Part shown: positions 37,644-44,800 of the stretch, piece by piece
Numbering within the stretch: position 1 is the first letter of the stretch
How the letters are laid out: every line of letters begins with the position of its first letter
DNA from: a virus
Virus record (IMG/VR): IMGVR_UViG_3300037245_000684
Location: 1 to 46,971 of that record
Length of the DNA stretch: 46,971 bases
Strand: one strand, 5' to 3'
Notes under the pieces: model-generated
The model's input: only the letters and a program-made list of their open reading frames with translations
Told to the model about the DNA's origin: nothing
The model's database searches: none
Program-made: the position numbers and the translations under genes

Positions 37644-38075
37644 ATGGTAACAGTAGAACAGATATTAGCGGCAGAGGGCGTGGAGCTGAGTAGGTTGATT
37701 GGTGAGGTGTTAGGCGATAAGCCGTGGCGTCACGAAATGAACGTCCTTAATCGTTGCGTTAAGTGCAAACGGGCATTTAGTAGCCCAGACCGCGAGCCAA
37801 TACATTGTGTATGTCCAGACCCCATTCCTCTCACCTGGGATAACGCAATGTTTTGGCGCGACTGGGCTTGTGACAAGATTGGGCCGAAAGAATTTAAAGA
37901 TGCACTGTATTCGGTATTCATAAGGCTCGATCCATGTTCGTCTTCGGTAGTGGGTTTCACTCAATGGGTCGTATCGCCAGAATGCAAACCAGAATATTAT
38001 TTACAAGCCGCAGCAATAGCGAAACTTAACTCTGAAAAGGGGAACGCAAGTGATAAAAATAACAATTCCAGGTAA
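37644..38075 (+). CDS. Protein with Cys-rich ribbon, likely phage accessory (143 aa)
   Basis: An N-terminal helix (MVTVEQILAAEGVELSRLIG) is followed by a possible zinc ribbon 'NRCVKCKRAFSSPDREPIHCVCPDP' and an alpha/beta part in which '...PECKPEYYLQAAAIAK' resembles the end of phage ABA-sandwich proteins ('tPra.i.AAl.A.e'). It overlaps the start of the RusA gene by 26 nt. The true function is unknown. Confidence 0.55.
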   Translation: MVTVEQILAAEGVELSRLIGEVLGDKPWRHEMNVLNRCVKCKRAFSSPDREPIHCVCPDPIPLTWDNAMFWRDWACDKIGPKEFKDALYSVFIRLDPCSSSVVGFTQWVVSPECKPEYYLQAAAIAKLNSEKGNASDKNNNSR

Positions 38076-38391
38076 GCCGAAAGTATTGAAACGCCACAGA
38101 GACGGCAAGCGTGGAAAGTACGATCCGTCTAAGGACGATAAGCGAGTCTTTGCGATCCATTGCAACCAGCACAGGCCGAAAGAACCGTTTGATTTTCCGT
38201 TACATGTTTTGTTGCAGTTTCATTTTGACAACCACCAACACGAGGGCGATGTTGATAATTATATTAAATTTGTCTTCGATGCTTTAAATGGTATATTCTG
38301 GAAAGATGACAAATGGATTTACTGGGTTACTGCTGTTAAGGTTTACAAAGGTAATCCGAGAACAGAAATCGTCATAAAAGAAGCTGAATAG
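38050..38391 (+). CDS. rusA: RusA-type Holliday junction resolvase (113 aa, GTG start)
   Basis: A GTG at 38050 follows AAAGGGGAACG. 'IPGKPKVLKRHR' at the start and 'GDVDNYIKFVFDALNGIFWKDDKWIYWVTAVKVY' (66-99) carry the RusA residues Asp67/Asp69, Lys73 and the DD pair near 86-87, with C-terminal 'GNPRTEIVIK'. It would resolve recombination intermediates produced by the YqaJ/ERF pair. The length matches the family. Confidence 0.9.
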   Translation: MIKITIPGKPKVLKRHRDGKRGKYDPSKDDKRVFAIHCNQHRPKEPFDFPLHVLLQFHFDNHQHEGDVDNYIKFVFDALNGIFWKDDKWIYWVTAVKVYKGNPRTEIVIKEAE

Positions 38392-38417
38392 ATAATTTTA
38401 ATTTTAAGGAGTATATA

Positions 38418-39068
38418 ATGGCAAAGATTAGCGACGGAACAGTCTACGATTGGCGATACGCTGGAATAAAAAGAGGCGACACGTTACTCTGCGTTGGCAA
38501 TTCCAAGATGAGTAAAAGAATACAGAAGTTCCAGAAATACACCGGAGCAGAAGGCGTTTCGTGGCAGGTAAGTCATGTAGCTAAAGTCATAGAATACGAC
38601 TCATTCAGTGCTGATCCTCGATTACAAGTGTACGAATCAACCTCATTAAATAAATGGGCTGGCAAATCTGGCGTCCAAGTTAATCCGTTCGAGGAATGGC
38701 TTGCTAGTTATGACGGAATGGTATTCTTGAGGAAGTGGAATTTCGACCGAACGACAATCTATTTACATGAAGATGATTTGTTTATATCGAAGCATGCAGA
38801 CCTAGGGTACGAGAACGGCATACCAGGAGGCGTAGAGTTGCTCTTGTGTGGACTGAGGCTTCACAGGTTCATAAGGTGGGCATTCCCCGATTACACGCCG
38901 ACATTCACCTCTGAACCGCATTGTACCGAACTTATAGGCGAGAACAAGCAGTGTCACTCTCAATTGGCCATGCGAGCAGTCATAAACCGACTACCACCGT
39001 GGATGTGGTGGGCAGTGATCGATTCAATAACAAACGTCCCAGTAGGGAAGCCAATAAGATTGAAGTAA
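38418..39068 (+). CDS. Permuted papain-like (NlpC/P60-related) hydrolase (216 aa)
   Basis: 'IKRGDTLLCVGNSKMSKRIQKFQ' followed by 'VSWQVSHVAKV' (catalytic His53) and, near residue 169, 'EPHCTELIGE' (catalytic Cys) follow the YiiX/LRAT-type permuted papain order, in which His precedes Cys. Such enzymes cut amide bonds in peptidoglycan or lipid substrates. It is the only clear enzymatic candidate for lysis or cell-wall cutting, although it is on the early strand and without signal peptide. A strong AAGGAG site precedes the ATG. Confidence 0.65.
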   Translation: MAKISDGTVYDWRYAGIKRGDTLLCVGNSKMSKRIQKFQKYTGAEGVSWQVSHVAKVIEYDSFSADPRLQVYESTSLNKWAGKSGVQVNPFEEWLASYDGMVFLRKWNFDRTTIYLHEDDLFISKHADLGYENGIPGGVELLLCGLRLHRFIRWAFPDYTPTFTSEPHCTELIGENKQCHSQLAMRAVINRLPPWMWWAVIDSITNVPVGKPIRLK

Positions 39069-39091
39069 ACCGATAAATAAGGAGCGGTAAC

Positions 39092-39268
39092 ATGGGCATG
39101 GACAAAGCAATAGAGAGCGGCAAGGAAAAGCGAAAGAAGTATTACGGTGCTAAGTCATCCGATTCTACATGCAATAATCACGGTTCTTGTCGGGCAAGCA
39201 GAGAGAACCGGCAGCACAAAAACCGTAAACGTAAATTAACCGCAGATGATCAATTGAAAAACACTTGA
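39092..39268 (+). CDS. Small conserved phage protein 'AIESGKEKRKKYYGAK' (58 aa)
   Basis: ATG 39092 after AAGGAGCGG encodes MGMDKAIESGKEKRKKYYGA, then SFDSTCNNHGSCR-type Cys-His motif and a basic tail. The pattern 'aIesGKEhRkpY.gsk..d.sCrnHGsC..CR.NR.hk' is shared by many short phage proteins of unknown function. Its stop (TGA) overlaps the -35 box of the following promoter. Confidence 0.65.
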   Translation: MGMDKAIESGKEKRKKYYGAKSSDSTCNNHGSCRASRENRQHKNRKRKLTADDQLKNT

Positions 39269-39381
39269 CTTTCAGGAAATATATGTTATAGTTTGGATAG
39301 CTAGGGTATGCAACCCGAAAAGGCGGACACCTGAACCGCCCTGCTATTCAACTTATTTCAGGATAACTATTACAGGAATAG
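39265..39381 (+). promoter_or_regulatory. Promoter and structured leader of plus HNH gene 2
   Basis: TTGACT (39265-39270) and TATAGT (39287-39292) are 16 bp apart. Downstream are a closing stem ATAGC/GCTAT (39297-39301/39343-39347), hairpins GGGT-ATGCA-ACCC (39304-39316) and GGCGG/CCGCC (39322-39326/39336-39340). The loop of the latter has CCTGAA (39330-39335) complementary to TTCAGG (39357-39362), a possible pseudoknot. CTATT/AATAG (39367-39371/39377-39381) holds the ribosome site AGG in its loop. Confidence 0.5.
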
Positions 39382-39385
39382 TATT

Positions 39386-39868
39386 ATGAAACAAATCAAG
39401 TTAACACAAGGGAAGTTCGCATTAGTCGATGACGAAGACTATAAAGAACTGACGAAACACAAATGGTACGCTCATAGGAATAAAAGTACGTTTTATCCTA
39501 GAAGGAGCCTGCCCTATGTGGACGGAATACAACAGAAACAGTATCTTCATGTATTTCTTCTTGGTAGTTCGCCCAATAAAGAGATAGACCATAGAGATGG
39601 AAATGGACTTAACAACCAAAGGAACAACCTCCGTATGTGCACCCAATCTCAAAACTCAATGAATAGGCACGGCAGTCACGGTAAATGTAAATTCAAAGGT
39701 GTTTCATGGTATGAAGGCCCCAAAAGATGGAGATCGCAAATTGCAGTAGGAGGAAAACGTGAATATTTAGGGATCTTCTTTTGTGCAGTTAAAGCCGCAA
39801 AAGCATATGACAAAGCAGCTAAAGAATATTTTGGCGAGTTCGCAAACCTCAATTTTGAAGGAGATTAA
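39386..39868 (+). CDS. HNH homing endonuclease with AP2 domain (160 aa)
   Basis: Starts MKQIKLTQGKFALVDDEDYK; the HNH core is 'EIDHRDGNGLNNQRNNLRMC' (~70-90), and the AP2-like domain 'CKFKGVSWYEGPKRWRSQIA...KAAKAYDKAAKEYFGEFANLNF' fills the rest. The C-terminal half is closely similar to the minus-strand copy at 22512-23006, and the N-terminus to the copy at 27513. This pattern indicates spread of one family in this genome. It is bounded by its own promoter/leader and by a lipoprotein-like gene. Confidence 0.92.
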   Translation: MKQIKLTQGKFALVDDEDYKELTKHKWYAHRNKSTFYPRRSLPYVDGIQQKQYLHVFLLGSSPNKEIDHRDGNGLNNQRNNLRMCTQSQNSMNRHGSHGKCKFKGVSWYEGPKRWRSQIAVGGKREYLGIFFCAVKAAKAYDKAAKEYFGEFANLNFEGD

Positions 39869-39872
39869 CCCA

Positions 39873-40178
39873 ATGAGACAATCACTAAAGATAGCCCTCG
39901 TAATAGCATGGGTAGCCATTAGCGTGTTCCTGAATTACGGGTGCGTAAAATGGAAAGTCCCTGTATCAAACGGCAAGTACATAGTGCATGAGCGATGGTG
40001 GTCTGATGCGTCTGCGGACAAGGTTGACTTTTACTATAAAGACCCGAACATCACTGTGCTTATATCGGTCAACGATCCTAATGTCTCGGTTAATTCAGGC
40101 CGGCTTATTATCACTGAGCCACGCACCGGTATCAATGCAAGTTTTGAAGCTGGAAAGGGGAATCATCATGCCAGATAA
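39873..40178 (+). CDS. Putative exported/lipoprotein-like protein (101 aa)
   Basis: ATG 39873, with AAGGAG upstream, encodes MRQSLKIALVIAWVAISVFL followed by NYGC, a weak lipobox at about residue 24. The mature part is beta-rich and hydrophilic. It could be a lipoprotein of the lysis (o-spanin-like) or superinfection-exclusion kind; the lipobox -3 residue is unusual, so lipidation is uncertain. Confidence 0.5.
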   Translation: MRQSLKIALVIAWVAISVFLNYGCVKWKVPVSNGKYIVHERWWSDASADKVDFYYKDPNITVLISVNDPNVSVNSGRLIITEPRTGINASFEAGKGNHHAR

Positions 40179-40506
40179 AGACATACCGATAGGCAAACCA
40201 AAAGAAGGGGGCGAATACGCTATCGTATCGCCGGATGGGTTTTATTTAACGATAGAACCAGAAAAAGACGTTCTCGTAGGCGTTAAGGATCAGTTCGATC
40301 GTTACATAGAGATTTGCGGTAACTCTAAGATGGACGTCAGTCAGTGGATGACTCGTGAGGATTTCTTGATTTTCTGTGCCTGTGTTGGATTCGACAAGCA
40401 GACCGAAACATTGAGCGACATCTTTAATCAGGCCATTGTGGACGGATGCCTAGCGGCGGCTGAATTTAATGATAAAATGGAAAAGATAATTAACGAGAAA
40501 GGTTAG
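40168..40506 (+). CDS. Protein of unknown function (112 aa)
   Basis: I take ATG 40168 (MPDKDIPIGKPKEGGEYAIV) with AAAGGGG upstream; an extension to 39988 would overlap the preceding gene in another frame. A beta first half ('AIVSPDGFYLTIEPEKDVLVGV') is followed by a helical second half with two Cys. No family recognised. Confidence 0.6.
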   Translation: MPDKDIPIGKPKEGGEYAIVSPDGFYLTIEPEKDVLVGVKDQFDRYIEICGNSKMDVSQWMTREDFLIFCACVGFDKQTETLSDIFNQAIVDGCLAAAEFNDKMEKIINEKG

Positions 40507-40510
40507 GCTT

Positions 40511-40714
40511 ATGTTGACATTTATAATGGTAGTTTGTTTGTTGTCGGGTGGGATATTGATCGGGCTTAGTTGGCGTGGGTTGCCGTTGCTGATTAAGATT
40601 TCAGGACTAAGAGATCATGTTGAATACCAAAAGAAGATCGCTCTTGGCTACGCAACCAGGGTCAACGATCTTGAAACAGAACTCAATCAGCGTAAACTTG
40701 ATATGAAGGCATAA
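40511..40714 (+). CDS. Small membrane protein with C-terminal coiled coil (67 aa)
   Basis: One transmembrane segment (residues ~2-19, MLTFIMVVCLLSGGILIGL) is followed by a basic/hydrophobic linker and a helical tail ('YATRVNDLETELNQRKLDMK'). This layout occurs in i-spanin-like or holin-accessory proteins, and the preceding lipoprotein-like gene makes a spanin pair conceivable. No direct evidence of function. Confidence 0.5.
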   Translation: MLTFIMVVCLLSGGILIGLSWRGLPLLIKISGLRDHVEYQKKIALGYATRVNDLETELNQRKLDMKA

Positions 40715-40718
40715 GCAA

Positions 40719-40859
40719 ATGAGCGATACTAAACTAAAATTAGCCAAAGACACAATCCAGAAGCTTGTCGAAACCTTAGAAAAGCCGGTGACTGAATTGA
40801 ATCATGTTGAAAAGCTGGCGGTTATAGAGGCTGCGAAGGTTGTCCATGAAACACTGTGA
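40719..40859 (+). CDS. Small helical protein (46 aa)
   Basis: ATG 40719 encodes MSDTKLKLAKDTIQKLVETL and ends VVHETL at 40859, overlapping the next gene by 14 nt. Entirely helical, charged, no motif. Tight operon placement supports it being translated. Confidence 0.5.
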   Translation: MSDTKLKLAKDTIQKLVETLEKPVTELNHVEKLAVIEAAKVVHETL

Positions 40860-41046
40860 GCCACAATACAAAGTCTTAGAAGTCAGAACATACATTTCCC
40901 ACTACTGCCATTCCTGTAGGTGTGAATGGTACTCAGAAGTGAAAGCGAAAGTATGTCGTCTGTGCAAGAAAAGCGAGAACTTATCAACAGGAACTAAAAA
41001 ACCAAAGGAGATTAAATGTCACACAAGACAAAGCAAATTAAGATGA
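40846..41046 (+). CDS. Small zinc-ribbon-like protein (66 aa)
   Basis: I use ATG 40846 (MKHCEPQYKVLEVRTYISHY). 'CHSCRCEWYSEVKAKVCRLCK' gives two CxxC pairs separated by 13-14 residues, a zinc ribbon. A basic tail follows. Role unknown; nucleic-acid binding is plausible. Confidence 0.55.
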   Translation: MKHCEPQYKVLEVRTYISHYCHSCRCEWYSEVKAKVCRLCKKSENLSTGTKKPKEIKCHTRQSKLR

Positions 41047-41168
41047 AGCGAAACGTTGGCGATGTATGCACAGTTTCGCAGGTAGGGGAATTTTACGTTC
41101 GCAGGAACTTTGAACCGCAGAAATGCCTTGACAAAAATAGGGTCAAGGGTCGGAGGTCGGCATTATGA
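41016..41168 (+). CDS. Small basic protein (50 aa)
   Basis: ATG 41016 has a perfect AAAGGAG site and encodes MSHKTKQIKMKRNVGDVCTV, ending GRRSAL at 41168. It is strongly basic with two Cys. It overlaps the previous gene by 31 nt in another frame; the strong ribosome site is the main reason to accept it. Confidence 0.5.
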   Translation: MSHKTKQIKMKRNVGDVCTVSQVGEFYVRRNFEPQKCLDKNRVKGRRSAL

Positions 41169-41236
41169 TTGAGCAAAAGAAAACCCCTGCGAGCAGAAAA
41201 ACATGGAGAACTCGCAGGAGGAAAGCAGAAAAGTAA
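41165..41236 (+). CDS. Possible 23-aa basic peptide
   Basis: ATG 41165 overlaps the previous TGA and encodes MIEQKKTPASRKTWRTRRRK and AEK. It contains the inverted repeat of the convergent terminator, so it may be fortuitous. Confidence 0.25.
   Translation: MIEQKKTPASRKTWRTRRRKAEK
41186..41218 (-). terminator. Terminator at the convergence of early and late units
   Basis: CCTGCGAG (41186-41193) and CTCGCAGG (41211-41218) form an 8-bp perfect stem. On the minus strand it is followed by GGTTTTCTTTTG, so it probably ends the late operon; on the plus strand no T-run follows. Confidence 0.55.
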
Positions 41237-41248
41237 AACAATGGTTCG

Positions 41249-41326
41249 TTATTTCTTTTTCTTGGTAGCAGTTCGCTTTTTGCGAGTCGCACTTCTTTTT
41301 TTCTTGGTTGCTTTTTTATGAGCCAT
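41249..41326 (-). CDS. Very small Lys/Arg/Thr-rich protein (25 aa)
   Basis: ATG at 41326 with GGAGG upstream; encodes MAHKKATKKKRSATRKKRTA and a final Lys run. It resembles histone-tail-like phage peptides such as the one at 16296-16385. It may bind DNA in the capsid or neutralise charge. It is the last gene of the late operon. Confidence 0.6.
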   Translation of the reverse strand: MAHKKATKKKRSATRKKRTATKKKK

Positions 41327-41336
41327 AATAAACCTC

Positions 41337-41786
41337 CTAATCTATTTTTTCTATTGTTCTTAAATATGCGTTTAGTTCCGATATTGTTTTCTGCTGTGCT
41401 GCCCTAAACTTCATGTCTTCTGACCTTTGCTCTCGGAGCAGTTTAGCGTCTTCGCTCCTTTGTTCTCTGAGCAACTTCATATCTTCCGACCTCTGCGACT
41501 TCATTTCTCGTTGACCGATAAGTATTGCTTCCTGATCTTTCGTTAAGGAAATCTGAGTCTTTTCGATGCTTGTTTGGCGTTCAATTATACCGGTCAATCC
41601 GCTCTCAACTTTAGTCAGGCGGGTTTCATGTGAGCCTACTATTGAGTAATGATTCGCCTCTGCTTTGGCTTCAGCCCCACCCCTGTCACTCCAGAACGCA
41701 CCGAATCCGACAACTGCTATTACAAGCATTATCGTTGCCGCCAACCCTTTACTTATTCCGATCTCTGGTTTTGCTTCCTTCGCCAT
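41337..41786 (-). CDS. Membrane-anchored coiled-coil protein (149 aa)
   Basis: A single transmembrane segment (residues ~13-32, 'GLAATIMLVIAVVGFGAFW') is followed by a long helix containing three near-identical units of 'LLREQRSEDAK' type (residues ~100-130), i.e. an 11-residue coiled-coil repeat. It sits downstream of the giant internal virion gene and could be an i-spanin or holin-associated protein. The ATG has AAGGAG upstream. Confidence 0.6.
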   Translation of the reverse strand: MAKEAKPEIGISKGLAATIMLVIAVVGFGAFWSDRGGAEAKAEANHYSIVGSHETRLTKVESGLTGIIERQTSIEKTQISLTKDQEAILIGQREMKSQRSEDMKLLREQRSEDAKLLREQRSEDMKFRAAQQKTISELNAYLRTIEKID

Positions 41787-41804
41787 GCTGTTTCTCCTTA
41801 AGTG

Positions 41805-44800
41805 TTATTTCTTATTATCAGTTTTTTCTTTAAGCTTCTTTAGTTTGTCGATTATCCTACCAGGAACAAGGTCGCTTGTCAGTAATCCAGAGTCGCTTAA
41901 CTCGATTATCTTATCAGTCAGAGCCTTACCTTTCAACCCTTTCATTTCCCGAGCAACAGCCTCAGACTTAGCGACCTCTCTGCTTGTGTCGATAACCTCA
42001 GTGATACCCTTTGCCTTTTGTTCGTCACTCAATCTCTGGTAGCCTTTATTGGCCACGATAACAGTAAGGTTGTCTTTGGTAATCTGGCCGGTCCGTTTCC
42101 ATAGTTCCGTATTTTCTTCTGGTGTCAGTGCTTCGTAGCCGTCTCTATTTCCCATCAATGACGGCGTTGCTCTGAATCCAGCATCAAACAATCTTCTAAG
42201 TTCCTTGACGACAGGAGTTGCAATGTCCTTCGCTGGTCTTGTCGGGTCGATCATTATCTCAATTGGATTTGCAGTTACTTTTCTTTCTTCGCCGAGAACG
42301 GTTATTTGCGGCTCAAGCGTTTGCCTCAGTCCCGGTATTTTTGCTTTGACTCTCGCGGCGATAGTTCCGGTTCTTCTTTCGAGCGGATCCGTTGCCCTTG
42401 CTACGTCCCCGACTATTGTGGGGATCACTGACGACACAAGCCCTCTTGCTAATCTTGGGCCTGATCGCTCAGGATCTTGTAGTGCGGACGTGAATTGATT
42501 GACGCCCTGTAAGAATGTCTGCTCAGTAAACGATTTTCCGCTGCCAAGTATCGCCGTTGTCATCGCCTCTGATGGACTGCCGGAATCCTGGAACGCTCTT
42601 TTGAAGTGACCGCCAACTATGAGAAGGTTTCCAGCCGGGCCGAATGATTGAATAGTTCTCCATTTACCATCGACTTTTATGGAGTTCGCTTTCCGTCCTT
42701 CGATCTTCCAGAGTTCACGCTCCTTCTCGGTCTTTGGATAGTCCAGCGTCAACATACCTGCTTCCCACAAAGCCGCACCGATCACCAGTGGTATTGCCCC
42801 GACTATTGATTTACCTAAGCCTGTAACGAAATCCCTTTGGTCGAATTTACCCTTGCCGATATTATCTATGATTGTTTTGACCGCGCCAACTGGCGAGTAG
42901 TTCACTATCTGCATTGCAACTGCTGAAGGTGTTCGACCGAACGGCACAACGATTTCCCCAATACCTCCGCCAAGCTCCTGGATCCCCTTTGCTAGATCGC
43001 CTAATTTTGTTTTGTTCTGGAATACCGCACCTTCGGCATCCTTAGAGGCATTCTTAATCATATCCTCTGTGGGATTCTGCATCAGGTTATCAATAAAGGT
43101 TTGTGCTTTCTTGCCCTTAAGACCCTCGTTTATTGCGGCGACTTTGGCCTGCTCATATAATGACATTGTTTTTGCTGCATAATAGAACGGCTGGTCTTCA
43201 GCTCCAAGCAACCGGAAAACGCTATCCGTGTAAAGCTGCAATGCACGAGCAAGTCTACCTTTACCCATATTGACCCGCTTATAATCCAGCTTCGTCCCGA
43301 TATTTCTCTCGTCATATCCCGTTGTGAGATAATCAAACCCACGCTTAGTACCTTGAACAGTTCCTTTCCCAAGACCCTGAATGCTCACTGTGACGGTTCT
43401 TTTCCCTGTGCCGATAGATATTGCTTTGTCAACTATGGTCGCTGGAATCTTTGCCGCTATCTCTGTTGTGACATTTGCGGCGGTACTCATTATATTCAGT
43501 CCCGATGTTTTTAAGCCAGTCAATAACCCAGCCTTCCAAATGGTCGTAAGCTTCTTAAATAGCGGAGTTGGAACAAGGTCTGCTATGAAGTTCTGTAATT
43601 TCTGGAACCGTTTAGCTTTGTCTTCGCCCGGTGGCATTGCTTCTATTGCGGCCATTTCTTCAAGTATAAATTCAGTTTGCTTAGGCGTAAGTTCTGGTAT
43701 TTTCTTTTTCAATCCGAATTTGCCTCCGCCGGTCTTTTCAATGTCCTCGTTAAACTTCTGGATTTCCCTCGCCGCAAACCTTACTTGCCCTTCAGGGGTT
43801 AGCCTGGTCAGTATGATTGCAGCCTGAACCGTCCTGCCTGCCTCTGTGAGCTTGGCAGCTATGTCGCTGGCGATTGTTGCGGCCTTATCATAAAACGCGT
43901 CCTTCGCTACCTGGTCGGTTGCGAGTTGAGCCTGTTCGTTGTAATACTTCAAGAGTTCCGATGCGGTCGCTACCGATTTGTCACTATCACCTTTTGACGC
44001 AAGAGCTTCGGCTTTCTTAATATCATCAGCAACCAGGTTCTTTGCCTTGATGGAAAGTTCGTCGGTGCTGCGCGGGATATAAGTCCCTTCGACTCTGAGT
44101 TCCGGCAATGCTGTTTTGATGCTGGATATAAATCCTCGTTGCTTTATGGTTTCTTCGGCTTCTTTCTGCTTGGTGGTTACTCTGGGTTTCGTGGGTTTCT
44201 TTTTCGCTTTCGGTTTTGCCTGCTCGGGATTTACGTTGTCCCAAATACCCTTGAGGTGAGGCTTAACGCTTTCGCCGACAAGCTCGATCATCTTCTTAGA
44301 CCACGCAGCGAACTTGCGAACGCCAGTCTCCACGAGATAACCGCCTACAATTGCCGCGTCCTTGATCTGTTGCGGGTCAAGTCCAGCTTTCAGTTTATCA
44401 ATTGTACCAAGTCGCTTCAATGCTGCATCGAAAGCGTCTTTGGAGATTATGCGTTTTTCTTCTTTTTCTTCTGATTCTTCGCTGATCGTCGGTATGTTTG
44501 CTTGTTGGGCTTGGGTGAGATTTAATTTTCGCCCATCGAAAACGCCTGCCGTTTCAGTTCCCTTTTCAGTCTGTATCCACCCATCAAAACCTAACTCCTT
44601 AATCTTATCCTTAACGTCCAACTCAAACAGAACCCATGTATTGCTAGATTGCTGGTCGGCGAGTCCAAAAAATTCTTCCTTAGTAGTCTCGAATTTGCCA
44701 CCAGCAAAACTTGTTGTATTAAACGTATCGGGGAGAATGTCCGACAATTGCTTCTTGTGTTCAGGGTTATTTATATCGAACAGATTCAAATCCGCTTCGA

